The notes: generated by a model not told the origin, from the sequence alone. Positions 10,844-25,788 are shown, counted from the first letter of the stretch. The stretch: 64,000 nucleotides of DNA from Temnothorax longispinosus (GCF_030848805.1 NC_092358.1:11758433-11822432), one strand, 5' to 3'. Numbers and translations: made by a program.

Positions 10844-13800
10844 TACGACAGCCGTTGAAAAATAAGCTTGCATTAATATAACATTTTTAGATCATTTACT
10901 TTTAGATCCTGGATTCTCCTAAAACGTAAGAATTTTCCCTCGTGAGGCACTGTGTATAATTTTTATAGGACGCAAGCGGTTAATATCGCGTATGACAAAT
11001 CGGAACAAGAGGCAGGGGACGCGAGCAAACACACGCGCGAGAGCAAATCGATATTTGGCGGATAAGCACGATAAAAAAAAAAGCTAGACGCGCGGGGCAG
11101 CGGATTGCTCGCGATACTTTTTGTTCGCCCGGGCTACCCCTGCCGGCCGCCATCGGTAATATCGAGAGTATAACCGATCGTATTTATCCGTCCGACGGAA
11201 CGTATTGCGTCGGCGGTTGAGTTATGAATCCACGCTTAACGCGAGCAGCAACAAAATAAACATGCCGGACGGAAGTTTTCGCGTGATTTACGGACACGGG
11301 TCGCGACACGGAGAACCTCCGCGAATTCGTCACAATTCTCGACACACCGGGATTCGAGTCGCGAAATCACGATCGCATTAACCGACTTCGATTGAAACGT
11401 TTCGGTGAAAGCCGATAACACTCGTAAAACTAACGTGATTGACGACATTTTTTTTATAAAGATCGCGCGCCGACCGCTTTTCAATTTATCCCTTAACCCG
11501 ATAAGCGCGTAAAATCGCGCGGGAAGAATAACGCGCGTGAAAAACGACGCTTTAATCCATTGAAATGAATTTCGAAGTGGTATTTTCGGAAATCCCGGCC
11601 GCGCCGCGAATCTGGCGAGAGGGAGAGAAATAGAGAATTGTAGAATCCCTGAAACCTGACTTTAAAACTGCGCGCAATCTGCATTTCCGCGTGCTTGCAG
11701 GATCGGGAAATTACGGAGTTGCAATAGGTATTAGATACGGTGGTATATAATACAGTGGATACCAGTAGTTGCTTTCCCTCCCTTCCCTCTCCCCCTCGTT
11801 GGCGTTTCGTACTTTCCGAAGTTGCAACAAGAGCAAGAGTAGCAAACTACTTCAATCAGCATCGCGGGCGAGCCGCGTGAACGCTTTCGGCGTCCCAATT
11901 AATAAGTTTCTCCACGGCGATTTCGGGAGTTGCACATGCCGCTCTGCATTAAGAATTATCGCAAAATTCGTAAACTACATTCGCGAATGTTTGACACCGA
12001 GATCAATGTAGTCGCCGTAGTGCAGAATTGATGAAAAAATTATTTTTAAATTAAAAAATTTATATCTTTCATTATAACTGCGAAAAATAAATCCTAAAAA
12101 ATTCCGATATGCGTAAAAGAAATATTAAGAGTAAATATCTCACCAGGATTTCAGTGAAATTCAACAATTTAATTGTTATCATTAACTGCTGGATTCAGTT
12201 TTCGGATAAAGTGGATCTAATGAAACTTCATAACGAAATGTTCGTTAATCCTGATGCTTTTTCGCGAGTCGAGTCCCGAGCTTCCTGCACGCGATATTTC
12301 AACAAGTACGCGGCTTCGCGCACCGCATGAGAGCGGCGCGGTAACGAAATTCTGAAATGATGAAATTACGAATTCCTTTTCATTCGTGTATAGAGAAAAA
12401 GGGGGGGGGAGAAGACGAACGCGCGGAAGGTGGAGATAGAGGAAGTTGCCTCGTCCATTAAACACGAAACCACAATCTTTGGATGGATCGGTGCTTTGTT
12501 CCACGCCGTTTTTTGTTCCACAAAAAACAACGCTTTCCAAATGTTGTCTGGCGATGAATGTTAATAAAGTAATCGCGTACAACTGCATCCGCATATATTA
12601 CAACGAAAATCATCAGTCAATTAGCATAAATTAATGTCTCATACACAAATTTGCTACAATAATGAAAGTATAACAAAAAATCTGTATATATCGCGTACAT
12701 ACGCGCGCGCGTCCCTCGTTAAAATGTGTTAATTTTTATATATATCGTTGATTTTCAGCAAAATGTGTGTAACGTACAATTGTACGTCTCTTAGATGGCT
12801 GCGACTCTCATAGTTGTTTCTTTATAATTTCAGCTCACGAACACCTCGTTTTGTGCATATCACCCTACGCCCGGAGCGGAAGGATAGAATGAAAGCAAGC
12901 GGTTTGCTTCTTGCCGCCGGGCGTTTCTCTCCATTATCCGTTTGGCGTTCTAGCCTTCGTAGCGTCTCCCCGCTCCGTAGGACTTTCGCACGGTTCTGAT
13001 GAGTCCTTGTCATGTTCTGCGGTCGCAGTCTCTGACTTATCCAGCCGCGCCGCGGAATGTCTCTCTGCGAATGCTTTCCACTGAATTCGCCAAGTCGACG
13101 CTTGCATCTCGTAGACGCGAAAGATCCTCTTTCGCTTACTTCCGAGAGATATTTGTGAGAGAAATATACATCTCACCCATTTTCATCGAGAAAACCTCAA
13201 TGTCATTCTGTTATTCATGAGTTGAAAAGGGGTCTTTCAGGATATTCCGGGCTGTAGAATCCTTAGATAAAAAAAATTGAACATAAAGGTAAATTATTTT
13301 ATAGCGGAAAAAGTATCGAGATTTATTTAACTGCTCGTGACTTATTATAAATAATATATATTTTGCTTTCGCCAAATTTTGATACTTTTTTTACAACATA
13401 AATTAACAAAAAAGATTTATTCTACTCATTAATTTAACAGTCTAACTAAAAGAAGAAAAAGCTGAGGATTTGAATTAAAAACATGAGTAAGGGAAAGAGG
13501 ATGAAAACCTCGAAACGATACAGGAGAGAAAATCCGAGAAGCAAAAAAAGCGTAAGAGAGCAAAAGCAAAAAACGTGACGAATGCCGGGATGAAAGGAAA
13601 CGGTAGTCGCGCGCGCACGTATACCAAGAGAAATGGTGAAAAACAGGATGCATTTGGTCTGCGCGACGGATGTCGACTGTGTCTTCGGCTCTTGTTGCGG
13701 CGCCGGAAGTGCAGGCGAGGGATAGGGTAGGTGGGTAGGTATCACCTTTCTTCGTCCGTGCGATGTAACACGTCGCAGTGGACCCCGGGGAGCCGTTTCG

Positions 13801-14415
13801 AAGGAGACAGCCGCCAATTTATCCCGTCCAACAACGTCGTCGGCTCTCCCTTTCTCTCTCGCTCTCTCTCTTTTTCCCTTTCTCACGACCGACAGCGTGT
13901 CTTCCGTTGTGGTACGTGTCGTCGCTGACCGCGATTACTATGCCTGGAACGTCCTGTCCTGTTTCTTGACGTTTTCAATGGAAACAAACTTTACGTGGTA
14001 TTATGTCGGATGACATCGTTGTATTCGATTTAGGACGGGAAAAGAGGATTAAATTGATAGGGATGGGCAGAAAGATTAAACTGATAAACGTAATCCCGAG
14101 GCTGTTTCTCACACCAAGGTTTATGAGATAATGACTATAATAGAGATGATCCCACATCTACGGTATTGTTTTTTGACAATAGATCCTTTGATTATAATTT
14201 CGAGTCAAGCTTTCTTTTGTGAGAATTTCGAGGACATTACTGAAAGTTTCATATTAATGTATTCTTCAGTATACTGGCGTATACTTAAGTATGAGTAAGA
14301 ACCGAAGTATCGCATATCACGAAATATCATCTGTATATAGCAATGGTAGACGCGTAGAGACGATAGTATCGATGAATAATTTTGTTTGACCTATCGCAAC
14401 ATTGCATCGACTTTC

Positions 14416-14419
<4 letters not shown>
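10844..14419. other. No gene recognised
   Basis: Alternating CpG-rich patches (about 10980-11720, 12815-13150, 13650-13960) and AT-rich DNA. Several frames of 60-146 codons overlap on both strands in the CpG-rich patches. No domain, signal peptide or splice-consistent exon chain was recognised. Confidence 0.5.

Positions 14420-14467
<48 letters not shown>
14420..14467. repeat. (GA)n microsatellite, ~24 units
   Basis: Uninterrupted GA dinucleotides. Confidence 0.95.
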
Positions 14468-14468
<1 letters not shown>

Positions 14469-17400
14469 CAGAGAGGTATTAGGTACTTTCGTTGTTCTAG
14501 GAATGAAATCGACTGTCTCCACGGTGATCAACACGCACAATGAGATCAGCGTTGTTCAGCGATCGTTGTTAAACTTGCACAATGCAAATTCGAGAGAAAA
14601 CGGTGCTGTTGCCTTTAAACTTGGTAATCACTGACATATATTATCTAACAGAGTCCAATTCCGGACATATATTCCATGCTCTAGTTTTGCGATTATACTT
14701 GTAGTAGATCATAAAATACAGATAGTAAAATATTTAAATAAAAATAAAAATAGAATAAATGCCGTTTATTAAGAATTAGCTAAGACGTTCTAATTGGCAT
14801 TTAATAAATTAGTAGATATAAAAGCGAGCACGAAAAGAAGGCTTTCTAAATCAGTATAATTAACAAATAATTCCACTTTTACATTATTTTCAAATCATAA
14901 GAATCTCCAAATCAATTGTTCCCGATCTTTCGGATACAAAAAGGGAATCAAACATTAGAGGGAACTAAAGTTTCCTTTTTTCGACAGAATCCTGTTTTTC
15001 ACAATGGAAATGGAAGGAGCAAGCTATCAGTCAATGTACTCGAGATATTGTCAATCACGTTTCTTTATAGACGACTTTCTACAACAGGTGGTTTGCCTAT
15101 TGTCAAAGCCAAGCGAAACCATTAGACACGCTGTTAACCTACTTAGCAGCGGTAACGGTCAGCCAGCGCCTATTACATCGGCTCGATAATACGTACCTTT
15201 CTTTCTGATCCTATCGGCGAACCGCAGACTCTATCGGTCGATACGTAACCCTTTACACCGCATCGCAATTTCCATAACGCGTGTTCCCGCGCGCGCGAAA
15301 TGCTATCGGCGCGATGTTGTAATGAGTATATATACGTGCCACTTGACTGGGAAATCAATCCTATTCAAAGACCCGAGAGAATAATTTACGCGATAATCAG
15401 ACGGGGATTAACTTTATTTTCGATGTATTCATCGATGCGTCTGAAGAAGAATTTTGTTCGTACGATAGAGATTTTATTCGATCTAAAAATTTTTTTTATT
15501 ATAATTAACGGAGACAATTTCGTCGCTCTGTCGAAAAATATTACATAAGCGCTAGTATCATAGTAACACGGCACAATTTTGCCAACAATGATACTCGTAT
15601 CGCAGAATTACCGCTAATTGCACACGTAACAGCATATTAATGCAAGTTTGTAAGTTTCTCACAAGCGAGCCTGATGCTTGACTTGCGTTGATACAACATC
15701 AGTTTCCCGTCTTCAGACAAGAGCGACCATAACTTATTATCGCATTTTGCGGTCTGTAACAACACACAACGTTGAGAGTTTGCCACGAGAGAAGGGAGGT
15801 TTCCTCCTACTCGTCGTATCGCTCTTGATACACGCAAATTTGTTGAGCACGTCGCGGTCGTCCGACAATCAACATAAATTGTTAGCATTAAAGTTAAAAG
15901 CTCTAGTGCGGAAATATTACCGCACGCAAGAGAATTTATCGCGACTTTGATTGGCCATTGGTTAGTTAGCGGTGACTCTCAGAGACAATACGCGCAGAAT
16001 TTATTTGCGGTCGCGACCCATGTATTGCTCCAGGCCTTTATTGCCGCCCATCAATGAGTAGTTATTCTCATAATTATTCCGTTTCGTATTCCAATTACGT
16101 CGCATCGTGACTAAGAAGTTTCAGTCTAAAGGATTACTTTGTATTTCTTTCTAAATAGAGTACTTTTTTTACAAAATTACGTAATAGAATTAATTCATTT
16201 CAGGCTCGAATTGAGAAAGATTGACTATCGCTTTTGTTTCAGGTCAGACTTTTGTTTTTGTAAGAGAGAAAGAGAGAAATTATTCGAGAATAATTTCAAC
16301 TTTATTATTTCTCTTCCACTTAAATAGTTAAATGATAGCGAGAAGAGAGAGAAAGAGAGAGAGAGGTTTTAGTAATTTAAATAAATTTAGATAAGAATAT
16401 AAAAATCTATGAGAGATTACTCGGGATTTTACTTAAACTCGATTTCCGATGCAATTAATCTTTCTGCAGGATTAAAAATTGAGTAAAAATTAATTTACGA
16501 ACGTTTTCAAGTGCACGACGCGTCTACGCGTTACACGTTAATTGTTTTCATAAAATTAATCAGCTTGATTGGCCGAGCACGTAACTTAAAGCTCAACACA
16601 TCGTAACGCGAGAAAATGAGGTAAGACGGAGCGAGGTGAGGCCATGAGCGCGATTAGGTAACGTGTTACGTTACTCCCAACGAGTTACGGGTCTCAGTTG
16701 GCCAACCTCTCTCGTAAACGTGCTTACACAGACACAACCTGTCGTCGTTGCACCGTACCGTCGTCATACGGCCGTGAGTACACGACACGTAAAATCGCAG
16801 TGGCGTACGCTTATGCGGTCTCGGAAAAACAGCTTGAAATTTTACAGCAGAGTGATTCTAATTAATTGCAAATGCTACGCAAGCAATTAAACTCGTACGA
16901 TCGTACGGTTTCTCGGTAGAATTTTAGCTTTCCGAGACGCATCAAATGTCAAATGAATCACGCGTGATTTTTCGAATGTAAAGATGTATGTATGTTTTTT
17001 CGTTGAAAAACGAGTATAAGCCTGTAAGTCCCGCAGTCTCTTTTTTATTTCGGAATTATTTGCTTAATGCTTTAATGGTGAACTAGGATGCGTGAAAATG
17101 TCGAAAACGTTACTGAAGCTGCGGAGGAGATTGGTTGCGGGTTACGAGCAAAAGCGTTGCGTCATGTCGCATTTCATAGTGCGGTGCGCCTTTATGGGAA
17201 ATTACAAACCCCTCGGGCCTTGGGAACAAATATATACCACGCTGACTGTGTCACTTTTTGTCACGATATCACATTGTACCGTTCTCAGATTTAAAGTGAT
17301 AAACGTTTTTTACGTTTAAATTCCAATATTGATCAATTGCATAATTGGAAGGAGCTATAAAATGCTTATTTTTATAGAATACGGTGAAATTTTTATAACG

Positions 17401-17570
17401 TATCAAGAGAGCACAAAACAGACAAAGAATGTACACCTATATGCATTAAAAAAGAATTCTTTTACAAACAATAATATAAAAATAATTAATATTTTTATAT
17501 AGGTATGTTTACATTGCACTTTTGTGTTAAATTTTTATTAATTTTAATACAAAGAAAAATCGAGTTACTG

Positions 17571-17573
<3 letters not shown>
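14468..17573. other. No gene recognised
   Basis: AT-rich DNA with short purine-rich tracts (about 16265-16365). Frames are at most 90 codons and show no family signature. Confidence 0.5.

Positions 17574-17608
<35 letters not shown>
17574..17608. repeat. (TG)n microsatellite
   Basis: About 17 TG units. Confidence 0.95.
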
Positions 17609-17611
<3 letters not shown>

Positions 17612-17760
17612 AAAGAAAGGAGAAAAATGGGATGGTATAACGGCCAGGCAATAGAAAGGCAAAGTTCGAACAGCCCGATTTATTGACTCGTGTAAAAAGT
17701 TAGCCCCTCAACATTAAAAAAACTTTTTATTCAATTGCTCATCGTTTGCACGTGTATATG

Positions 17761-17981
17761 CACTGAGAAAAAAAATGTGTTAATCCCAAAAAATATTTAG
17801 TCCGATACGTTCAACTAAACATTTTAGTTAGTTAACTAAACATTAGTTGAATTAATTAATTCTTGATTAAAGAAACTAAATAAATTGTTGAAACAACTAA
17901 TGTTTAGTTAACTAACTAAAATGTTTAGTTGAACGAATCGGACTAAATATCTTTTGAGATTAACAATTTTTTTTCTCAGTG
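17761..17981. mobile_element. Foldback MITE, 221 bp
   Basis: The ends CACTGAGAAAAAAA and TTTTTTTTCTCAGTG are inverted copies. The arms contain complementary blocks AATATTTAGTCCGAT / ATCGGACTAAATAT and long TTAGTTAACTAA-rich stems, so nearly the whole element folds on itself. TG flanks both ends (17759-17760, 17982-17983) where TA would be expected; this may be a target duplication or a mutated TA. Non-coding. Confidence 0.75.
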
Positions 17982-18797
17982 TGCACATTTCGAATTTTTG
18001 TTTGCACACTGCTAGTTTAAATAGTATCAACCTAATGGTAAGGTTGGTGGCGGATGCATGGGGTCTATTTTACAGTTTTTTGTTTTCTTGCAATTATTTA
18101 AAGTCAGTTTTAACAGACTTTATTGAATTTTTTTCATATAAATAAACGGAGAAAAAAGTTTTATATTACTATTTATTTCTTTTATCCATTTTGTACATTG
18201 GTTAAATATATTCTGAAAAACCACTTTGCCATTAGAAGGTTAATAAAAGAATTTTGGGGGGAGAAGCAACACAAGGTGTTTGCGCTAGTCGCCTGCTGTA
18301 TCTGCCTATTTATTACGAACGTTTTTGTATCTATGTTGTGTGAGCATTTAGAGTGTCTCGGTGGTTGGAAATGTAACGATGCAATATTCACAGTTTCTTT
18401 ACTAAAGTTTTTCAAATTTAATAACTGTAAAAGACTATGTTTTAATACATAAAACTCATGGTTAGATTAAAGTGGCTTCAAAAGGTCCATCGATCGCGTC
18501 AACGTGACATTTTCTCGAGCACACCTAGCGTATTATGAATTCAACTCGGGAACTATTGGACATTTTACCCTAATTTAATCTATCAATTTAATTTATTCTC
18601 AGCTTGCAAGGATACGGCGCGACGTAGCAACGCGACGCAGGATATAACTTGGAAAGATTATCCGAAGACACTTCTCTCAATTGAGCCGGTGAATCGAGTT
18701 TTCTCGAATGACAGCTCGTCGTATAAGTATCCGTGCGGGAAAATAACATGAAAGTCGATTACTGTCGTGGGGACGTCTTTATGGAGCTTCGGATGTA

Positions 18798-19168
18798 CAG
18801 GCTGTCTCAAAATAAATACGTCAAATATTAATAATACTATATTTTTTTATGTAGCAATTTATATAGCAATTTATAAATCGCTCAAAAAAATAAAAAAATT
18901 TATAAAATGATATTATTAATAGCGACTTCATGAGATTTAGTATTAAGTTTCTTCATACAGGCACTTGTGAATTGCTCCTTCATTAGAATGTCCTTGGAAA
19001 CATCAAGAAGGCGACAATTTCATTATTAATTTCATTATTAATTTGCTTATAAATTTAACTAGAAAAATGTATTAAGAAAAACCTATTAGTGTCGCAAGAT
19101 CTTTAATAAGAAAAAAAATTGGCAGACAATTAAAATCTGTCTCATTCGTCTCATTCTGGAACACCCTG
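18798..19168. mobile_element. Mariner-like MITE relic, 371 bp
   Basis: The left end CAGGCTGTCTCA and the right end (reverse complement CAGGGTGTTCCAG) are related inverted termini with TA outside each (18796-18797, 19169-19170). CAGGGTGTCCCA-type termini are common in mariner-like elements of insects. The AT-rich interior has no transposase motif that I can see. Confidence 0.55.
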
Positions 19169-21470
19169 TAGGAAAGTTCCCTTTCTCTCGAGTTGCGCGA
19201 CTGACAGCCCCATACATTTCCCAAGCTCCTCTTCTCTCTGACGCATTTCGGATATTAGGTTTCGAACGTCAATCAGAGCACACCGCCATCGATCGTCATC
19301 TGGATGCCGTGACAGCGACGGATTACGCGCGAGTGTCGCCGGAAAAATAGATGCGAAATATACCGTTGAAGTTTCCCGGCCGGGAGGTCTCGCGCTCCGG
19401 CCTAAAACTCGCAATACCGGATTTGTAATATCTGCAATCGCTAATGAAATCTGATATAAACGTGACGTCTCGCAAAACTTAACGCGCAATTTAAATAAAA
19501 CTCAGCATTTTACCTTTTATGGTTCTTGAAACTGTATTACAATCTACAAATAATATCCTTTATCATATTTCAAATCTTTTTGACTACACTGAACTTGATA
19601 TACTTTAATTTAAACTTCAGTTTTTTATTCATGCAGAAATATAAAAAATCCATTGAGAATAATTTTCATGTTAATTTTTATGTAAATCAAACAATTTTTT
19701 GGATTTTCGCTGAATTCACCGTTTTTAATATTAATATTCAAAATCAAATTTAGTGATGCAAAAAGCTCTCATAGTGCAGTTTTCATATTTATTATTAAAT
19801 TTTTTGTACATAACTTTTTGTAACGCATGAAAAACTAAAACGCATATATAAATTACATTTATCAATTTTCTAATCTATTTCTATAATTCTTTGCTTTATC
19901 TTGTACTTCGGAAAAATATTAACCAAATTGATTCTCACGCAACACATGCACACGCACATCCGTCCGTGTGTTAGAAATAGAAAGTGAAGAATGAGGAATA
20001 AGGAAGAGACCGTGTAATCGATCCAATTTCAGATCATTGTGCACGTAAACATACGTAATGCGGTGAGAAAGCGTGAGGATTTTATGGATCAATGATTTTG
20101 TAATTGAGCGACCGACAGATCTTGGCAATTTACGAAGCCAGCAATCTGCAGATCTATCTAGCAATTTATGAAGCTAACAGTCTAACAAATTTAACGGGTC
20201 TATCGATCCATAAATCCAGAAGATGCGAAAACTCCTACCGTTACCTGAGTATAATTACTTTCGGCATTTATGCTCGGCCGTTTCGCATGGTTAAACGCGT
20301 CGCTTTTTCTCTCTTCCAACGTGGAAAACTAAACTCACGAGATGCGAAATTATTTGCGATACTCGCACAGAAACACGAATTTGCACGTTCGCATTTTACG
20401 GTCTTAATGCCGAGGTCTTCGCCGTTTAACATCATCGGGATACAAAACTCTAAAAGAAGAAAAACAAAAAAAAAGCATTCGTTCGCCGTGTTCGATTATC
20501 GTACGACGATGTTCCGCACGGCAGTGGAAACTGGGTCGTGTAGCACGCGCGCGTGTCCGGCTGCATCTGCAAAACAAATGCGACGGCTGACGGCAGAGAC
20601 GGCATAAGCGTGCAGATTTATGGAAATAATCACGAATACGCTCGCGGCCTTTTCGAGGAACGGATGCTGATGCGAATTGATTCTCGCGGACAGCTGGCTA
20701 TTGTTACATCGAGCGGATAAAGGGAAGGGGGAGAGAAATAGAGATATTTTTTTTTACTCCACCGTAGTGATGTAACTGTTTACACGGGTTTACGCGGGAT
20801 TTACGTGCCGCAAAACACGATACTTTACGGTAATCGTTGTACAGAGTATATTTTTTTCTACGTCACTATGATAAATGATTTGTATAAATCGTGAATTAAG
20901 TGGACCCGTTCGATTGCTCGATTGACGCTTTAATAGGCCGTCTCGCCGACGAGCGATTAGCGGATCTGCGATGATTGGCTGACTATTCGCGTAATCGACT
21001 GTTAAGTGTCGAAGTCAGTCATAGTAGAAGCCAAGAGTTTACTGAAGCGAATGCACGATGATTATCATACTCGAGCTCGCGTATTTACCAATGTAATAAA
21101 GAAAACAAATTTTTGAAGTGTAAGTTATTTAATAATTTTAAAAATCTTATCTCCAAATACGAAATATAAATGCATTTAGAAATTAATTTAGAAATTTACT
21201 ATAACGTCACACTCACATCTGTTTTATGCGCGTCTACGTTTGCAAATATAATGCAAAGCAAAATTAATACAGTATAAAATATTACTAACAAAATTGATCT
21301 CGTTTTACACATTTTAAGAGAGACAATGTTCTTTTTTTGCGGAGAAATTTCGGTTACCATTGTTCACACTTCATCTTCGCTTTTATTTTTCGATTTACGC
21401 GGGCGATGATGCAGAAAGGAAGGCGAGGTCGCAGCGAAAACGTTGCGTTTTGTCACGTGGGCGTTGTATA
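19169..21470. other. No gene recognised
   Basis: The longest frame here, plus strand 20104-20607, runs through a small imperfect duplication (GCAATTTA(C/T)GAAGC at about 20126 and 20161) and into low-complexity lysine-rich sequence. I see no domain in it. The rest is ordinary AT-rich DNA. Confidence 0.5.
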
Positions 21471-21477
21471 CGAGGAT

Positions 21478-21503
21478 ATATATATAGTGCACCACCCTCA
21501 GCG
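21478..21503 (+). promoter_or_regulatory. TATA-like box in a CpG-rich island
   Basis: A TATATATATA run at about 21478-21486 precedes CCCTCAGCGCG at about 21496-21506, which resembles an arthropod initiator (TCAGT-like). The spacing is somewhat short for a TATA/Inr pair. The following 400 bases are CpG-rich with GAGAG and CTCTC tracts, as often seen in insect 5'UTRs. No downstream exon was identified, so this is weak support for a promoter. Confidence 0.2.
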
Positions 21504-24500
21504 CGAGCCCCGGACTCTCCCGCTCTCGGTTCCCCAGGTCTCAGCTCCGAGAACTCGGGGAAAATCTCAGAAATGTGACCTTTCGCGCGCGCGCACAAGT
21601 CTCTCCTTAACTCTCTCTTTCTCTCGGCGGCGACCGAACACCGAGAGAGCTCGAGAGAGCGCGGTTTCTCACGCCTGCCCACGCACGCGGAGAGATTGAT
21701 GAAGCAGTCACACTTGTTGCACGTGACTGCACCTTTCTTTCTCGCCCTCTACTCCCTGAGCGAACGCGCCTCGTAATCGGCACCCCGAGAGGAAGTGTTT
21801 CGAGCGTTCATCGCGACTGTGGAAATTAACGAGCGAGTCTGTCGGCGCCGCGAACACAATCGATCTCGATCGAGGCGCGATCGAGCGAACGAGTCAATCT
21901 TGCGAGGATTCTAACTGCAGGAAATTCGTCTAGGAATTTATACTTGTCGGAAATTAATCCGAAACAATCGCAGTAACGCGTTGTAGACTAATATTTAACG
22001 CAAAAAGCTTTATTTTACGTGGACAGAGAAAAATTATCATGTATTTTAAATATAATCTTATGGAATTTCTTTTTCTTTTTCCAATGAATTTATATCGTAA
22101 AAGGGGAAATTATAGATGAAAAATGTTTATAAGCACAAGAAATTCCAATTCCATGTGCTTGAAAAATGCTTTATAATTTTTTTTTAAGAATATAATATTA
22201 TTTCAATAATACTTTTGTTTTATGATTATTCTAAGAATGTTATCGACGCTCAAGAATAAAAAAGAAAGAAGGTTTTATTAATTTCAACGCATTTTCTATT
22301 TATGTATGTATAAACTATTCTCACTAAGCATTCGCGCGATTCGATAATTTAACTATAATTACTCGGCGTTGAAGCGTACAAGCGTCGATTACGCAACATT
22401 AACTCGTTCATCGACGCAACACACGGACACGCACAACGGCCGTTCCCACATTCCCCATCGAGAGGTCTTTCCATAAAGTCAAATCACTTTCGCGCGTAAA
22501 CGCCATCGATCACGCACCAACGTGATCTTCCGCCGCCACGTTAATCTTCGCGAAAGAAAAAGACGGAGAAACGATTCGCGAACCGAATTAACCTGTCGGA
22601 GAAGTCCGAGAAACATCACAGTTAAGATATACACACATACATACATAGCATATACATGTATATTTAAGAAGCTGATTTGGCTTCTTAACTCGATAGTTAA
22701 TCTTCATGAATGGCTAGTTTGATTAGATGCACGAATTAATCTCTCCCGAACAAAATGGAAATCATGATCCTGGACGTGTATGAAAATATAGTAGACAATT
22801 TTAATTTAAAAAACACAAGAACCATACTATATCTTTTTTTTTACAACTTTTTCGCATATTTTGTGGATTTTTTTAAAAGTTACGTGGTACATTTAGCGAG
22901 CGTAATCCGTACGCTGCCAGTCTAGTAGTCATTCACTCGTCAGTCGAAGTGGACTAATGCATCGGGAAATGCGAAAAATCTTCTATTTATATTTGTGTTC
23001 ATGTTAAATTGGAGAGGTTATCGAGCACTTGGCCAAAATAGCGACTGCCATTTGACGCAGAAACGCGCGATGCCCGCACGCGATCGATGCGCTGCTCGCA
23101 ATCGGTCTCCTCGTGAAACCAGTTACGTTGGTCTCTGGGCGCAACCCATCAACGATAGTGGCGACGATCGTGGTTTATGTACCACCCTCCCTCTCCCTCT
23201 CCCTCGAATGCCCCGGTCTCAATACCCTGCATCCAATACACCGGCATCGGGAATAGAATCGCTCGCGATGTTCGCCGAGAATCGAGCGGCGATGACTTCG
23301 CGAGCGAGAGAAAAACGTGGGGGAAAAAAAAAAAGAAAGAAAGAAAAAGAAAAGCTCTGAGAGACTCTAGGGCGATCAACGCCGAGCAAGAGATGGAAAA
23401 TTGATCGCGAGAAACATTCGCTTTCCTCTATCGTATTTGCATGCTTCGCTCGAGTTTGCAATCCGCATAGTGCTCCTTCGGCGAGGCCTTCAGTAAAGGT
23501 AAAAAATAATAAAAGCTATTCTCCTGCTGATAAAAGTAGCAAGGCACTTGCGTGGTTTTTACGTGAAAAGAAATAAGCGGAGTAGCTTTAATTATTTTAA
23601 GTCGAATACATTCGGCGGACTGGTTTAGGAAAATATTTCTACAGAATGTCTCTGAAAACAATTGTCCAAATTTACAGGCGTATTCTTGGATTCATCTAAA
23701 TTAAGCCAATGCGTTTTCCTTGACAAACCGACGATTTTCTAACAATTTCTATGAGGAAATAAAATCGTTCGTATTTAATCTACAAAATGACGAATAAGTA
23801 TAGCTAATATTTTTCAACGTTATCTCTGTATAAATACGTACTGCCAGGTGAAAAATGAAATTAAAAACAAAACGCGCGTAGCAGCTGTCGGCGGAGCGGT
23901 GTCGTGTAAAGCGAACCCAAAGCTCAATCTATGCTTGGTTGCACACGATACGTCATAGTCAATTGAAACTGTCGTTGTACATATATCGGCGTACAGAGGC
24001 ATTACTCATCTCCGTGTAATGTCTTATCGATCCCCCCGTCCTATCGAAGACGTCGCCGCGGCAATGCATGAGATGCGTGAACGTAAATTATTCAAGACCG
24101 TCGGTTTTGAATTACGAGGCCCGCGTTAAATATTAATACCATCGACCGGGGGCAAGAAAACGCGACATAGAATAAGTAATGCCGAATACGGACTGTGACG
24201 GGAAATAGGTGGGAATAATTCAGTTTGTTGGCCGTGCGCGCGCGCGCGCGTATGCGTTTGTGTGTAGGTATGTATAACAAGAAAGGTGAACGGGGTATAT
24301 TTGAAATTCAATCTTTGTGTGAGTCAAAAGGATTATCTCTCACGAAATCGTGCATCGAATTTAACGTAATTCATCGTTGATTAATCTATTTTTATACTCC
24401 AGCCCGCGCGCAAAGTTGCCTGTTGCGTGCTATAAAGGAAGGCAGACCTGCGAAAATAATATTCTATTACCGACGTAAAATAATCCGACGGCTTTACGAG

Positions 24501-25788
24501 GCGGCCGCGCGAAATACGGCGACATCGAAAATTATGATTCCCCGCGTGTCTCCCTCTTCTCCTCTCCTCCCTCGCTCCTTCTGTTACATTAATAAGGGGA
24601 TACGGCGTGCATTTATATTTGTACGTTGCGTATTTATATGTGTACGTGTTTATACATCGCTGCAGCTATAGCGAGCGACCAGCGCGCGCGTGCGAATTGC
24701 AAGCACGTCCGCATGGGCACTCTTGTAAACATGGGCGACCATGCATAAGAGAGGGACTTTCACTGAACATTATTAGATACGCGTCGGAATGCGACTACCG
24801 TAAACCGCGACTGCAGCGGTTGGTGCCGTAAGTTGCACCGTAAGTACCCACGACGCGCCGTTCTCTTTTGTCCCGAAATTGCCAACGACGACCGTACTTA
24901 CCTTCGCGTCCACGCTCATTTTCGTGTACGAACGAGGGAGGATCAGTGTCGATTAATTGAGTTAAAGACGTTATCGCGTGAGCGAGTCCATTAATACCTG
25001 AAACTTTTTTGTAATGGAAATAAAGTAGAGCAAATAAATTATAAATTAGGAAAAGTCCGATAAAAGAGAAGAAACGAGAAATTAAAGTGAATAAAAGAGT
25101 TGTGAATAGATAGATATAATCTATTAATAAAAAGATTCATGCATCTCTTTTTTTCTCCCTGTCTACGTGCATGAAAAGTGTACATGCATGTATACAATAG
25201 TACATTTTTTTAATGTAAAGAAAGATATTTTTTATATGTATACTTCAACTGTGAAAGAAGAGACGGTGGACAAATATTAGAAAAACTGCTGCGCAAAACA
25301 TGTAATATGATTAAAAAAAGTAAAAGAGGGAAAAAGGAACTGAACCAAAATTGATTCGTGCAAACTCGACTTGAGGGGGTCGTGCTATCGATCGAGAAAA
25401 TACCGAAACGATGTTTATTCGGGCCAAATGCTCGTGTTACGTTTAACAGACGTAGCTACGAGGGGGGGGGGGTGGAAAAACGAGAAGTATGAATAAAGCC
25501 GATGGTGTATTCTGAGCGACGCCGACGCAGCGCCACAACGCGACGCTCCGCGCGTCCTTTGGAAACGGCAAGCAACTTCGGATTTATCCGTACAAAGGTA
25601 AGCCGTCTTATGCCTCGAAGAGCGGATATGTTGCATGAAAGATCAGTGCGTGGTACTGCGCATATAGAGAGCCGACGGATGCCACCTGGTTCAGCAAAGC
25701 CATATTCGACGTCGGTCGGCGAAATGTCGGTCGCTTAATACACACACGGGACGCTCTCTTGATAAACGCAGTCCTAAGACGATTATAA
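21504..25788. other. CpG-rich patches, no gene recognised
   Basis: CpG-rich DNA at 21500-21900, 22990-23300 and 24480-24930 alternates with AT-rich stretches. An alternating (CG)n run lies at 24236-24250. Open frames in these patches overlap on both strands. Nothing could be assigned as an exon. Confidence 0.45.
24236..24250. repeat. Alternating GC dinucleotide run
   Basis: Fifteen bases of strict GC alternation, potentially Z-DNA-forming, followed by TATGCGTTTGTGTG. Confidence 0.7.

Noticed and set aside
12934..13176. 80-codon minus-strand frame of mixed charge, possible exon
   Set aside because: Both strands are open here and no domain or flanking splice pattern is convincing.
20104..20607. 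167-codon plus-strand frame
   Set aside because: It contains a small internal duplication and a low-complexity lysine stretch, with no family pattern.
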